Source: Lachnospiraceae bacterium
Lineage (GTDB): Bacteria; Bacillota; Clostridia; Lachnospirales; Lachnospiraceae
Reading direction: 5' to 3'
Length of the DNA stretch: 64,000 nt
Assembly: GCA_016286035.1 (NCBI GenBank)
Contig: JAEERY010000019.1
Span: 39,098 to 103,097, forward strand
This document shows positions 9,108 to 18,645 of this stretch, piece after piece; position 1 is the first letter of the stretch; every line of letters begins with the position of its first letter. The notes below the pieces were generated by a model. It had not been told where the DNA came from. It searched no databases and was given only the letters and a program-made list of their open reading frames with translations. The translations under genes and the position numbers were made by a program.

Positions 9108-10373
9108 TTATTCGAGATACTCGCTCTTAACGTAGCCTGTTTTTCCGTTAAACTTGACTTTGGTCCAGCCGTCAGCCTGTTTGTTGATAACGGTCATCTC
9201 CTCGCCCTTATATGCAACCGCTACCCTGTCTGCAGTAGTCGAAGCGCTCTCTCTGATGTTAACCGTATCTCTTGCCTTGGCTTTTCCGCTTGAAGGAGAA
9301 TTGGCAGCCGCCTCTTCATCCGTAACCTCATCGTTCTTTACCTCGGCCTGCTGATTCTCTTCCTCCGGCTGTTCCTCGCCTTCTATCTGAAGATATTCTG
9401 TCTTGATATAACACTCCTTGTTATTGTATATGATCTTGGACCATCCGTTTATCTTCTGCTCAAGCACGATGAACTCATCACCTTTTTGAGCCTTTCCTAC
9501 CTTATCGGCATTCTCGGAATCGGAGCTTCTTATATTGACCACGTCGGTCGTTTTAGCTTTCTTCTCAATGGTCTCTACAACCTGTACATCTTCTCCGTCC
9601 GGAGTATCCACACCATCATCTGTTGTATCGCCCTGTGCATCCTCACTGTTCTTGGCAAGCTCATCGCCTACAGCAGAGCTCAAAAGTGACGGGAGCAGAT
9701 CAAGGAAAGCTGCGAGTTCTTCATCCTCAGCTACAGCCTCGTTAAACTTTACGTTTACTGTGTTGTTAAGATCAACCACATCATCCTGTACGGATATGAT
9801 CTTGCAGTAATTTGCCAGCTTCTCATCCTGTTCATCATCATTGATATACAGTCTGCCGGTAGCATCCTTGCAGACATACCATGCGTTTAAGCCCGGAACC
9901 ACCTTTTCATAATCGGCCAGTTTTACTTCATAGTAAGCAAATACCATATATGAATCAGCTACCGGACCGCTCTTTGTATAGCATGTCACAGTCGGATAGC
10001 TCTCGATATATTCCGATTTCTTCTCGATGATGATCTTTTCTTTCTCATCAACGGATGACTTGATGGACTCTATGGTAGCCACATCTCCTGCTGCCGCAGC
10101 ATCGTAATACTTTCTCATAAGATCGTTGACCTCGGGAAAAGCATCAGTCTGCATAGCTTCATCGGTTATAACATAATCCTCGGATACCTGCTCGGTATCA
10201 GGTGCTACCACATCCTGGTTAGGTTTCTTTGAAGAAACGACACCAATGACTATACCAACGATAACGATCAGAGCAAATGCAGCAACTATGATCGTATTCT
10301 TTTTGTTACCTTTAATAAGTTTTGCCACGTCCTTAAACCACTTGACTGCGGCATTATCTTTTTCTATCTTCAA
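9108..10373 (-). CDS. Membrane-anchored protein with two SH3b domains
   Basis: A 421-residue protein. A short basic cytoplasmic N-terminus is followed by one membrane segment (about residues 28-49), then an extracellular region with many acidic residues and two bacterial SH3 domains (about 275-332 and 363-421), each with the VNIR start, a GW(S/T)K core and a (K)TEYLQ/KSEYLE end. SH3b domains usually bind peptidoglycan or peptides, so a cell-wall role is likely. The start is TTG at 10373 with a GGAGAG site 8 bases upstream. It lies only 18 bases downstream of a tRNA-Arg gene and may share its promoter. Confidence 0.85.
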   Translation of the reverse strand: MKIEKDNAAVKWFKDVAKLIKGNKKNTIIVAAFALIVIVGIVIGVVSSKKPNQDVVAPDTEQVSEDYVITDEAMQTDAFPEVNDLMRKYYDAAAAGDVATIESIKSSVDEKEKIIIEKKSEYIESYPTVTCYTKSGPVADSYMVFAYYEVKLADYEKVVPGLNAWYVCKDATGRLYINDDEQDEKLANYCKIISVQDDVVDLNNTVNVKFNEAVAEDEELAAFLDLLPSLLSSAVGDELAKNSEDAQGDTTDDGVDTPDGEDVQVVETIEKKAKTTDVVNIRSSDSENADKVGKAQKGDEFIVLEQKINGWSKIIYNNKECYIKTEYLQIEGEEQPEEENQQAEVKNDEVTDEEAAANSPSSGKAKARDTVNIRESASTTADRVAVAYKGEEMTVINKQADGWTKVKFNGKTGYVKSEYLE

Positions 10374-10391
10374 AACTACTCTCCTTTAGAC

Positions 10392-10463
10392 TGCGTCCGA
10401 CAGGAATCGAACCTGCATCAAAGGCGTCGGAGGCCTCCGTTCTATCCATTATACTACGGACGC
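10392..10463 (-). tRNA. tRNA-Arg (anticodon CCG)
   Basis: The cloverleaf can be folded by eye on the minus strand. Acceptor GCGTCCG pairs with CGGACGC. Anticodon stem GAGGC/GCCTT encloses loop CTCCGAC, giving anticodon CCG. The T arm is GCAGG-TTCGATT-CCTGT. The discriminator base is A and CCA is not encoded. It reads CGG codons. Confidence 0.95.
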
Positions 10464-10490
10464 TTGACGTTAAAAAAACATACGCTAAAC

Positions 10491-10520
10491 ATCATACCAT
10501 ATTTAGTGGTATCTGTCCAA
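10491..10520 (-). promoter_or_regulatory. Promoter of tRNA-Arg (and possibly the SH3b gene)
   Basis: On the minus strand TTGGAC (10515-10520), an 18-base spacer and TATGAT (10491-10496) lie about 28 bases before the tRNA 5' end. Confidence 0.65.
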
Positions 10521-10534
10521 TCCTGCCCAATTTC

Positions 10535-12139
10535 TCATTTTCTGCGGTATATTCTGTACTTTTCAGTCTCCCCTTTTACAACAAAATTTTCATCAAGATA
10601 ATCCAGGTCAAAAGAGTCATAATATACAAGCATCGGCCAGTCACTCTGTTCGTTGTTTTCAAGAAATGCGGTGCTTAGCACGACATAGTCTGCTTCTTCA
10701 AGCGAAGCTTCATTAGGTTCGATATCGTAATAGAACTTAAGCACGAATCTCTGAAAATCATCGGTGTAATATATGCTGTCTATCTCTCGTGCATCTCCAT
10801 CCATCACATTAAGGACATCCGCTATGTCATTTTCCCTGTCTGCCAGTTCAATCCTTGAGGGTCTGTACCATGTAAATATGAACACAGCTACCATGGCATA
10901 AAAGAACATGAGGAAATATATCCCCTGCTCAGCCATCGTATAGACTTTATCCTCTCTCTTTAAATACTTCTTTAAGAGCTTGAATATGCTTGATATCAAA
11001 AAGGTGACCATGACTCCGTAGATCAGAGCAAAAAAGCTGAATACCCTAAGATAGGGCTGTACGCTCTGAACGATAAGCATGACAGGGATCGATATACCGA
11101 AGACAGCTACTATCGAAGCACTCATGAACTCTCTTTTTGCTTCCTCATCTTTAGCACCTTCCTTATCTCTTAAGAAACCTATTATATAGCCAAGTGCTGC
11201 TATAACCGAAAGAGCCGAAACTATACATGCTGCCAGTCCCATACAGCTTTGAGAATATGCATAGAACTGATCGAAAATACTCTCAAAGTACCCAAAGAGT
11301 CCCGTTATGACCTCTTTTCTGTCTATGCTCTGGATATACGGAGTATCCAGCATATACTGCATGCCCCTTGAAAACGCCGATACCGGAGAAGTCTTTATGA
11401 CATCCAGCTGATACATGCCAAAGAACGCACTGTCGGTCTCCTTGCTAAGAAGGTTCGATCCTATGGCAAGCCATACTAGAGAATACATCGCAAATGTCAT
11501 TACGGCACCCGCAAGGGAAGCTATAATGAGTTTAAACATCTTCTTATGATCTTTGGTCACAAGAAGGAAGAAACCTCCCGTCAGGCATACCGGAATGACC
11601 CAGTATGTGCTGCTCGGTATGGTATAGAGACCCCAGGCAAGTGACACGGCCCATATAACATAAAACTTAAGCTTATCCTCTCCAAAAGCTATCCGCATGA
11701 GCATATTGAGTGCGATCAAAAGACATGTGGTGGAGAGTGCATATCCCCTTCCCTGAAACGCAAGAGAATAAGGCATATATGCACCTATAAAGCAGGCCAG
11801 ATACATAAGCTCATACTTTGCATTTATATACTGCACGAGTCTGTATATAAGGTAAATATTGATCGTCGAGCATATGACAGAAACAGCCCTCAGTCCAAGA
11901 TAACTGTTTCCAAACAGGTCCATTACACCTGCAAGAACTGAATAACCCATATGGTTATTCGGTACAGGCCAGTGTATGGCGGCATATATGGGGCCCCTCG
12001 ATACAAAGTAATAATATGTATAGAGCTCATCATACCAGGGTCTGTTCACAAACATGCTGTGTGCATAAGAAACTGCCATTATGACAAGCAGAACTATAAG
12101 ACTGCTGTGTTTTTTTGCGCTTTCCTTTAATCCGTTCAT
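10535..12139 (-). CDS. GT-C type membrane glycosyltransferase (ArnT/PMT-like)
   Basis: A 534-residue polytopic protein. After the first membrane segment comes the acidic loop motif NRPWYDELYTYYYF, typical of lipid-phosphate-sugar-dependent GT-C transferases, then about ten further hydrophobic segments and a C-terminal soluble domain. It would transfer a sugar from a polyprenyl-phosphate donor outside the membrane. It follows a second GT-C gene by three bases, so both are one operon. Donor and acceptor cannot be read from sequence. Confidence 0.75.
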   Translation of the reverse strand: MNGLKESAKKHSSLIVLLVIMAVSYAHSMFVNRPWYDELYTYYYFVSRGPIYAAIHWPVPNNHMGYSVLAGVMDLFGNSYLGLRAVSVICSTINIYLIYRLVQYINAKYELMYLACFIGAYMPYSLAFQGRGYALSTTCLLIALNMLMRIAFGEDKLKFYVIWAVSLAWGLYTIPSSTYWVIPVCLTGGFFLLVTKDHKKMFKLIIASLAGAVMTFAMYSLVWLAIGSNLLSKETDSAFFGMYQLDVIKTSPVSAFSRGMQYMLDTPYIQSIDRKEVITGLFGYFESIFDQFYAYSQSCMGLAACIVSALSVIAALGYIIGFLRDKEGAKDEEAKREFMSASIVAVFGISIPVMLIVQSVQPYLRVFSFFALIYGVMVTFLISSIFKLLKKYLKREDKVYTMAEQGIYFLMFFYAMVAVFIFTWYRPSRIELADRENDIADVLNVMDGDAREIDSIYYTDDFQRFVLKFYYDIEPNEASLEEADYVVLSTAFLENNEQSDWPMLVYYDSFDLDYLDENFVVKGETEKYRIYRRK

Positions 12140-12142
12140 TCT

Positions 12143-13648
12143 CTATTCTTCTTTTAGACTGAGTTCATATATATTGAACCAGTATCTCTCAAGCAGGCAT
12201 TCTCCCATATATTTACAGCTAACCCCCAAATCTTCCCAGTTTTCAACGATCTCATCACGCACGTTGAAGCTTCCGAAAAAGTATGTTTTCTTTCCGCTTT
12301 TTACAAGATCCATTACACCTTTATCATCAACGGGAGCACATCCTGAAAACATATCTCTTACCACGTCAAAAACCTCCCCGTCATAGATATATATATCATC
12401 CTCCGGAAGATAAAACGCTGCAATAGTCGTCACATGATCGAAATTCGTTATAACATTGCTGTCTTCTTCTATCTGCGAAAGAACTTCATTTGTATGTATC
12501 CATGCATCGGATTTCTTATTCTCTTCCGCAGAAAATCCGCCAAAGGATATATATCCTGCGATCAGACATATAAAGATAACGGTATAGATAAGAGTATCCT
12601 TCTTTTTATAAACAAGAGTCTGCGCTATGTTAAGATACAGTATGCCAAACATCGGTATCATATATCTGTATGTGAATATTGGACTTTTAAGGATCGAGAA
12701 CACAAATCCGACTGCAACTATAAGCGCTATGGCTACAGGTCCTACGATCACAGTCATGACATCCGTCTTATCCGGTTTCTTAATAAGGAATGATATATAT
12801 GCAACCGCACACATGAGTATCATTACTGCTGCAACAAGATACCCCAGCTTCACATTTGCGATATCAGGAAGAAAGATGAACTTTAAACATCCCGGTATGC
12901 TCCTTAAAGTCATGGGCTGGATCCAGAATGATCCCGTCACGGCACTCATCTGCCTGTACATCGAGGGCAGCCATGGTATATATGCAATTATCGATAAAGC
13001 TATCATTATAAGAACAGGCTTTACCGTTCTTTTATTCAGGATAACTCCGATAAGCAGAATTATGTAAACCGCAATAATACCTACACAGGCAAAATACTGT
13101 GTGTAAGCCGCTGCCAGTGACATGAAAAAGAAAACAAAATATCTTACCTTGCCGTCATCTTCTTTTTTAAGTATATCCGTCATCGCAGCGAACGCAAATG
13201 TTACAAACATGAGTGATAAACTGTACATACGTATCTCCACGTAGTACGTAGCCATCTGCGGCATCATCACCATAAACAGTGAGTACAGTACCGCCGTTGA
13301 CAGATCATATCTTTTTCTTACCCATGTGAACGCAAAGACAAGAATTGCCAAAAGAGGTAGAAACGACGCGAGTTTGCATGCAGGTATCTGGGCAATGCCG
13401 AATGTTTCAAACACAGCCATGCATGCTTTAAGATATATGTAATAAAGCGGAGGATGCACATCTCTTGCCGCTATACTTATCATGTCCGCAAAAGGATACT
13501 GTGCAAACTTTACCGAAAAGACTTCATCATACCAGATGTCGGAAGCACCCGTCTTGGCTAAGATGAAGAAACCTGTCATAAAAATATATGCAAGGATCAG
13601 ATATAAGAAATATCTGATCTTTGATTTTTCTTTTATGTTCTCTCCCAT
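12143..13648 (-). CDS. GT-C type membrane glycosyltransferase
   Basis: A 501-residue polytopic protein with the first-loop motif SDIWYDEVFS and the RDVHPPLYYIY motif of the PMT_2/GT39-83 group, about ten membrane helices and a soluble C-terminus. It is the first gene of the two-gene operon and diverges from a third GT-C gene at 13753. The start MGENIKEKSK lacks a clear ribosome site. Probable function is glycosylation of a surface polymer or protein. Confidence 0.78.
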   Translation of the reverse strand: MGENIKEKSKIRYFLYLILAYIFMTGFFILAKTGASDIWYDEVFSVKFAQYPFADMISIAARDVHPPLYYIYLKACMAVFETFGIAQIPACKLASFLPLLAILVFAFTWVRKRYDLSTAVLYSLFMVMMPQMATYYVEIRMYSLSLMFVTFAFAAMTDILKKEDDGKVRYFVFFFMSLAAAYTQYFACVGIIAVYIILLIGVILNKRTVKPVLIMIALSIIAYIPWLPSMYRQMSAVTGSFWIQPMTLRSIPGCLKFIFLPDIANVKLGYLVAAVMILMCAVAYISFLIKKPDKTDVMTVIVGPVAIALIVAVGFVFSILKSPIFTYRYMIPMFGILYLNIAQTLVYKKKDTLIYTVIFICLIAGYISFGGFSAEENKKSDAWIHTNEVLSQIEEDSNVITNFDHVTTIAAFYLPEDDIYIYDGEVFDVVRDMFSGCAPVDDKGVMDLVKSGKKTYFFGSFNVRDEIVENWEDLGVSCKYMGECLLERYWFNIYELSLKEE

Positions 13649-13687
13649 AACGCATATTCTACCACAACAGACGCTGATGGCTCAAGT

Positions 13688-13716
13688 TTGTTAATATTTA
13701 CGATTTATTATATAAT
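13688..13716 (+). promoter_or_regulatory. Sigma-A promoter of the plus-strand GT-C gene
   Basis: TTGTTA (13688-13693), a 17-base spacer and TATAAT (13711-13716), about 37 bases before the start codon. The only plus-strand gene nearby is the one at 13753. Confidence 0.65.
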
Positions 13717-13752
13717 CATGATGATGTTTTCATGAAAGGTATCTTTAAATAA

Positions 13753-15234
13753 ATGAATGTACCCAAAAGATCATTTATTTGCATATTGACGGTATGTATC
13801 GTAACCTCCATCCTTCAGGCTTTCGGCTTCGAGGGATTTCATACATATGCAAAGTTTATAACAGCCGGTATATATCTGCTTGCATTTACCCTTGTCATTG
13901 TTTGGACATTGAGATCAGGCAAAGCAAATAAAAATGCTCCGATGCTCATTATACTGGCAGGTATGCTGATACATTCCTTTTACATTTTAAATACCGGGAT
14001 ATATGAAAGACAGCATGATATCGGAAACATCACACAGTTTGGCGACGGTATTACAAACGGCGGTCATCTGGGATATATTGAGTATTTTGTAAAAAACAGA
14101 CACATGCCCGACTTTGCACCGTTTGATGTGTTTGCCTACTATCATCCCCCGCTTCATCATATCCTGGCATCCCTTATGGTATCGCTAAACCTTGCTCTTA
14201 AAGTAGGCTATGAGACCGCTTTTGAGAGTGTTCAGGTTCTTACTCTTTTCTACTTCGGTATTCTGTGTATCACGGTATATCTAATTTTATGTAAACTTAA
14301 AAGTGATGATGATAAGTTAAGCATTCCCGCTCTCGCGATCGTTTGTTTTCATCCGTCACTCATCTTCATGTCAGGCTATCTTAACAACGACATGATCACA
14401 CTTATGATGACTGCTCTTACCATATATTTCTGTATCTCATTCATATATGAAAAGAGCACAAAAAATCTACTGTTTATAGCCCTCTTTATGGGGCTCGGTG
14501 CTATCTGCAAACTTAATGCCTGCATTTATGCACTTCCTGTCGGAATAGTTTTTATCATGCACATGATCTTGCTTATTAAAGAGAATGACAAGAAAGAATT
14601 AATAAGCTGGTTTAAGAGATATATGCTGTTCTTGCTGATATGTGCCAGTATCGGTCTTTCATTCGTCATCAGAAACCTGATAAGATTTCACGAAAAGCCC
14701 GGCATCCTTTCCGCCAATCCGGATTCTTTGCAGTATATGGGTAATATAAGTCTTATTAGGCGTCTCACGATTCCAAACACTCTTGATCTTGAATATCCTT
14801 TTCACAGCGAATATGCAAAGGCCAGCACAAATGTATGGCTGATAAACCTTAAGACATCCCTTTTTGGAGAGATGCGCCCCGATATTGATACTACGGGACT
14901 TGTTTTCTCGCGCATCACCATGATAATAGGTCTTTTGACTTCAGTTATGATGTTCGTGGTCATGATCTACTCTTTTATAAGACTCATAAACACAAACGTT
15001 TCACTCGGAGTGTTCCTGCTGTCGGCTTTTCTTACAGTGATATTAAGCTTCATCGCATTTGTCATAAAGTATCCGTATACCTGCAGCTGCGATTTCAGAT
15101 ATATCGCATCCGCTCTCATTTTCTCATCAATAGCACTTTCTGTGTCCATTCATAAGAGATACTTATATATCCTCAACATATCTCTGCTCGTATTCTCAAA
15201 CATCTTCCTGTTTGTGTTTGCCCTTACTTATTGA
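13753..15234 (+). CDS. GT-C-like polytopic membrane protein, probable glycosyltransferase
   Basis: A 493-residue protein with about eleven hydrophobic segments. The first external loop holds QFGDGITNGGHLGY and AYYHPPLHHIL, resembling the acidic and HPP motifs of GT39-like transferases. It stands alone on the plus strand, divergent from the two GT-C genes, with a clear promoter and a terminator. Together the three form a small glycosylation locus. Substrate unknown. Confidence 0.7.
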   Translation: MNVPKRSFICILTVCIVTSILQAFGFEGFHTYAKFITAGIYLLAFTLVIVWTLRSGKANKNAPMLIILAGMLIHSFYILNTGIYERQHDIGNITQFGDGITNGGHLGYIEYFVKNRHMPDFAPFDVFAYYHPPLHHILASLMVSLNLALKVGYETAFESVQVLTLFYFGILCITVYLILCKLKSDDDKLSIPALAIVCFHPSLIFMSGYLNNDMITLMMTALTIYFCISFIYEKSTKNLLFIALFMGLGAICKLNACIYALPVGIVFIMHMILLIKENDKKELISWFKRYMLFLLICASIGLSFVIRNLIRFHEKPGILSANPDSLQYMGNISLIRRLTIPNTLDLEYPFHSEYAKASTNVWLINLKTSLFGEMRPDIDTTGLVFSRITMIIGLLTSVMMFVVMIYSFIRLINTNVSLGVFLLSAFLTVILSFIAFVIKYPYTCSCDFRYIASALIFSSIALSVSIHKRYLYILNISLLVFSNIFLFVFALTY

Positions 15235-15252
15235 TACCCATCGAGACATAAA

Positions 15253-15284
15253 AAAGACAACAGGCATATTCGTCTGTTGTCTTT
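15253..15284. terminator. Bidirectional terminator
   Basis: A perfect 11-base stem AAAGACAACAG / CTGTTGTCTTT (15253-15263, 15274-15284) lies between the convergent GT-C gene and efp. It has A-rich and T-rich flanks, so it can serve both genes. Confidence 0.85.
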
Positions 15285-15308
15285 AATAATGCATATTTTA
15301 TATGTTGA

Positions 15309-15866
15309 TTATACTCTGCTGAGATACTCGCCTGTACGTGTATCGATCTTGATAACATCGTCCTGGTTTACGAACAGCGGAACTGCTACTGTAGCACCTG
15401 TCTCAACAACAGCGGGCTTTGTAGCACCTGTAGCTGTATCACCCTTGAAGCCGGGCTCTGTATCGGTAACAACAAGCTCAACGAACATGGGAGGCTCTAC
15501 AGAAAATACATTTCCGTTATAAGAGCAGACCTTACACATATCGTTTTCTTTTACGAACTTCAATGCGTCACCAACGCTGTCCTGGTTGATAGCAAGCTGT
15601 TCAAAGTTCTCTGTATCCATAAAGTAGAAAAGATCGCCGTCACTGTAAAGATACTGCATATCCTTTCTGTCGATACGTGCTGTAGGACATTTCTCAGTGG
15701 GACGGAATGTCTTCTCAACTACACCGCCTGAGATGATGTTCTTAAGCTTTGTTCTTACGAAAGCCGCACCTTTACCGGGCTTTACATGCTGAAATTCTAT
15801 AATCTGGTATACATTGCCTTCATACTCAATAGTAACACCGTTTCTGAAGTCACCTGCAGAAATCAT
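15309..15866 (-). CDS. efp: Elongation factor P
   Basis: Relieves ribosome stalling at polyproline. It is 185 residues with the family's three beta domains: KOW-like N-terminus, central OB and C-terminal OB ending RTGEYLSRV. The tip loop [14 protein letters not shown] has Lys32 at the position modified in other bacteria. An AGGAGG-like site precedes the start [11 protein letters not shown] bidirectional terminator follows. Length is normal for the family. Confidence 0.98.
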   Translation of the reverse strand: MISAGDFRNGVTIEYEGNVYQIIEFQHVKPGKGAAFVRTKLKNIISGGVVEKTFRPTEKCPTARIDRKDMQYLYSDGDLFYFMDTENFEQLAINQDSVGDALKFVKENDMCKVCSYNGNVFSVEPPMFVELVVTDTEPGFKGDTATGATKPAVVETGATVAVPLFVNQDDVIKIDTRTGEYLSRV

Positions 15867-15961
15867 AATCTTTCCTCCTAATAATGCTTTACATTTAAAT
15901 CCTATAATATATTATACTAAAGGCCTTTTTAACGCAAGAAGTTTTTTTATTTTTCGTTATT

Positions 15962-16480
15962 TTAAGCTTTTGGGGTGATCTTATGAGTTTTGAGATACTT
16001 TTTTAAGATCGGATTTTCCAGATATCTCTTAAGCACTATCTGAGGTTTATCGGTTGATCTGTCAATGGGTATGACAAGACATGAATACATTCCTGCCCTG
16101 TTCGCACCCCATATATCCGTGAAAAGCTGATCACCTATAACAGCCACCTGCTTAGGCTTAAGCCCCATCATATCAGCCGCCTTAAGATATCCTTTCGGAC
16201 TTGGCTTTGAAGCCTTATATATATACTTCGCACCCACCTTTTCATTGAACATCTTAACCCTGGCTTCTTTGTTGTTTGACAGAAAGAATATCTCAAATCC
16301 CATATTCTTAAGTCTGTCAAGCAGTTCAAGCGCTCTTTTATCAGCCGGCGCATCATGAGGCACTAAAGTATTGTCCAGATCGTAGATAAGTCCTCTGATC
16401 CCTTTTGCGTACAGAGCATCGTAATCTATATCATATGAAGATGTATAATATCCGGTGGGATAAAATCTTTCAATAAGCAT
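15962..16480 (-). CDS. yqeG: YqeG-family HAD IIIA phosphatase
   Basis: A 172-residue HAD-superfamily phosphatase. The four HAD motifs are visible: YDLDNTLVPHD (nucleophile Asp and acid Asp), FFLSNN, the Lys of KPSPKG and GDQLFTD. The YqeG family is conserved in Firmicutes; its substrate is not firmly known. The start has AGGAAA 7 bases upstream. It lies upstream of efp on the same strand with a gap of about 95 bases. Confidence 0.93.
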   Translation of the reverse strand: MLIERFYPTGYYTSSYDIDYDALYAKGIRGLIYDLDNTLVPHDAPADKRALELLDRLKNMGFEIFFLSNNKEARVKMFNEKVGAKYIYKASKPSPKGYLKAADMMGLKPKQVAVIGDQLFTDIWGANRAGMYSCLVIPIDRSTDKPQIVLKRYLENPILKKYLKTHKITPKA

Positions 16481-16502
16481 AACCGTTTCCTGACAATATA
16501 AA

Positions 16503-16526
16503 AGGTTGAACCCAAAGGCTCAACCT
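16503..16526 (-). terminator. Terminator of the 16562-16933 gene
   Basis: Stem AGGTTGA/TCAACCT (16503-16509, 16520-16526). On the minus strand it is followed by TTTATA, about 35 bases after the stop codon. Confidence 0.65.
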
Positions 16527-16561
16527 ATATTAACACAAATCCTCCAACTTTTTAAGATAAA

Positions 16562-16933
16562 CTATTTTGCGATTACTCGACCGTCCTCTGAACTGAATAT
16601 ATCTTTGCTGCTGCCCACAAAATACTGATAATCCTGAAGTATGGAATCCTGTTTCATCATTGAGATGGCTTTTTCCATATCAAGCAGCGATAGATCCTTA
16701 TCCTTGCCGATGAATCCGTAATCCTCCTGTCTGTTGAAAGACATGGATACTTCATTCAGATCAACCTTCGAGGGTCTCTTATCCTCTATAGGTTCTATTA
16801 TGACGGAAGGCTTTTGCTGTTTATCTTCCTGTATCTGCTGTGGTTCGGGGCTTTTTGGTATCTCTTTTACAGGGATCTCGCTTACACGATAGTCCTGCAT
16901 GTATCTGAAACTGTCATTGATGTTCATTGCCAT
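16562..16933 (-). CDS. Small uncharacterised protein, probable flagellar regulon member
   Basis: A 123-residue soluble protein starting MAMNINDSFRYMQDY. A Pro/Gln/Glu/Lys-rich middle (about 20-55) is followed by a more conserved-looking end (VSMSFNRQEDYGFIG, DMEKAISMMKQDSILQDYQYF). No catalytic motif or membrane segment is seen. AAGGAGG precedes the start. A near-consensus sigma-28 promoter lies about 50 bases upstream, which places it in the motility regulon. Function unknown. Confidence 0.8.
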   Translation of the reverse strand: MAMNINDSFRYMQDYRVSEIPVKEIPKSPEPQQIQEDKQQKPSVIIEPIEDKRPSKVDLNEVSMSFNRQEDYGFIGKDKDLSLLDMEKAISMMKQDSILQDYQYFVGSSKDIFSSEDGRVIAK

Positions 16934-16983
16934 GATACTCTCTGCCTCCTTTCCACATGATATTAGACTTTTGTCTATTAACT

Positions 16984-17011
16984 ATATCGGCACATTAACA
17001 TAAATACCTTA
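16984..17011 (-). promoter_or_regulatory. Sigma-28 (FliA/SigD)-type promoter
   Basis: On the minus strand TAAG (17008-17011), a 16-base spacer and GCCGATAT (16984-16991). The -10 is a perfect match to the known sigma-28 consensus and the -35 matches TAAA at three of four bases. Confidence 0.75.
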
Positions 17012-17091
17012 CTAATATATAACAAAAATCTCAAAAAACAAATAAAAAGTAGAAAAAAGACAAAAGATTTGCATAAAAAACATAAAAAATG

Positions 17092-18642
17092 CTATTCAGC
17101 AAAGCTTATTCCGGCACTTTTAAGCAGCTCCTTCGTGTATTCGTGTTTAGGATGCGCATATATCTCATCCCTTTCACCTTCTTCCACTATAACGCCGGAT
17201 CTCATGACCAGCACTCTGTCACACATCTGATGAACGACCCTCAGATCATGGCTTATGAATAAAAAGCTTATCCCCATCTTGTCATGGAGCTCTCTCATAA
17301 GCTTTAACACCTCTGCCTGGATCGTCACATCAAGGGCCGATACAGGTTCATCGGCTATTATTAGCTTGGGTTTTAACATAAGAGCCGTGGCAATGCATAC
17401 TCTCTGTCTTTGTCCTCCCGACAGCTCGGAAGGCAGTCTGTCAAGGTACTCACTCGTAAGTCCTACATTCTGTATCATCTCTTCAGCGAGCTTTCTTCTC
17501 TCCTCGCTGCTCATATCCGTAAGATTCCTTATAGGCTCCTCCATTATGAAGCCTACCGTTTTGGCGGGATTGAGCGAACCGTACGGATCCTGGAAGATCA
17601 TCTGTGTATTAGGATACTTCTGAATGATCTCCCCGCTGTCCGGTTTCTGAAGTCCGATAATGGTCCTGGCCAGAGTTGATTTACCGCATCCCGATTCACC
17701 CACTAGACCGAGTATCTCTCCCTCACGCACATCTATAGATACGTTTTTTAAGACATCCACACTCTCTTTGGTCCTTCCCTTCTTTCGCATAAATGAAACA
17801 CAGACATCTTTGACTTCTATCATCTTATCGGAAGCTTGTATGGGTACCATGTCATCATTCATCTTAGGGATGGCAGCTATCAGTTTCTTTGTGTATTCCT
17901 CTTTGGGATTTTCAAATATATCTTTTACAAGTCCCGACTCAACCACGTAACCGCCTTTCATAACAAGGACTCTCTCACAGAGTCTGCTTACAAGGCTCAG
18001 ATCATGGCTTATAAAGAGTATGGCCGTATTCTTTTCTTTGTTTATCTTCTTTAAAAGATCGACTATCTGACTCTGAACGGTCACATCCAGTGCAGTGGTC
18101 GGCTCATCCGCAATAAGAAGCTTCGGATTTCCTATTGTCGCAGCCGCTATCATGACACGCTGTCGCATTCCTCCCGACAGTTCATGAGGATATGAGTCAT
18201 ATACACGCGCTGGGTCTTCCAGTTCCACATCCTCCAGAATCTTAAGTGCTCTTTCCTTTCTCTCTTCGGGTGTCATCTTGGTATGGATCCTTAATGACTC
18301 CTCCACCTGCCATCCGATCTTCTTTACCGGATTTAAGGAGGTTAACGGCTCCTGAAATATCATACATATCTCATCGCCCTGGAGTCCTCTGAGTTCGCTT
18401 CTGGGACAGCCTAAGATATCCGTACCGGCAAAATTAATGGTACCTCGCTTTTTCATGTCATGTCTGCTAAGCAAACCTGCTATGGCAAGTGCTGACATGG
18501 ATTTGCCGGATCCCGATTCACCGACAAGACCCACTATCTCTCCCTCTTCCATATCAAGGTCGAAATCAAATACTACGGTTTCCGGGATGAGATGGTCGTG
18601 GAATTCTATATTCAGATCTTCAACATGCAGTAATCTTCCCAT
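17092..18642 (-). CDS. ABC transporter ATPase, two fused ABC domains (Opp/Dpp/Nik type)
   Basis: A 516-residue fusion of the two ATPases that are normally separate (DppD-DppF). The N-terminal ABC has Walker A GESGSGKSMS, signature LSGGMRQR and Walker B LLIADEPTTALD. The C-terminal ABC has GESGCGKSTL, LSGGQRQR and LIIADEPVSALD. It energises uptake of peptides, nickel or a related solute through the two permeases encoded just upstream. Its ribosome site AAGGAG overlaps the end of the preceding permease gene, so translation is coupled. Fused duplicated ATPases occur in this family (YejF, GsiA). Confidence 0.95.
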   Translation of the reverse strand: MGRLLHVEDLNIEFHDHLIPETVVFDFDLDMEEGEIVGLVGESGSGKSMSALAIAGLLSRHDMKKRGTINFAGTDILGCPRSELRGLQGDEICMIFQEPLTSLNPVKKIGWQVEESLRIHTKMTPEERKERALKILEDVELEDPARVYDSYPHELSGGMRQRVMIAAATIGNPKLLIADEPTTALDVTVQSQIVDLLKKINKEKNTAILFISHDLSLVSRLCERVLVMKGGYVVESGLVKDIFENPKEEYTKKLIAAIPKMNDDMVPIQASDKMIEVKDVCVSFMRKKGRTKESVDVLKNVSIDVREGEILGLVGESGCGKSTLARTIIGLQKPDSGEIIQKYPNTQMIFQDPYGSLNPAKTVGFIMEEPIRNLTDMSSEERRKLAEEMIQNVGLTSEYLDRLPSELSGGQRQRVCIATALMLKPKLIIADEPVSALDVTIQAEVLKLMRELHDKMGISFLFISHDLRVVHQMCDRVLVMRSGVIVEEGERDEIYAHPKHEYTKELLKSAGISFAE

Positions 18643-18645
18643 ATA

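Noticed and set aside
10535..16933. Capsule or secondary metabolite cluster
   Set aside because: Only GT-C proteins are present; no Wzx/Wzy, polymer export or biosynthetic enzymes.
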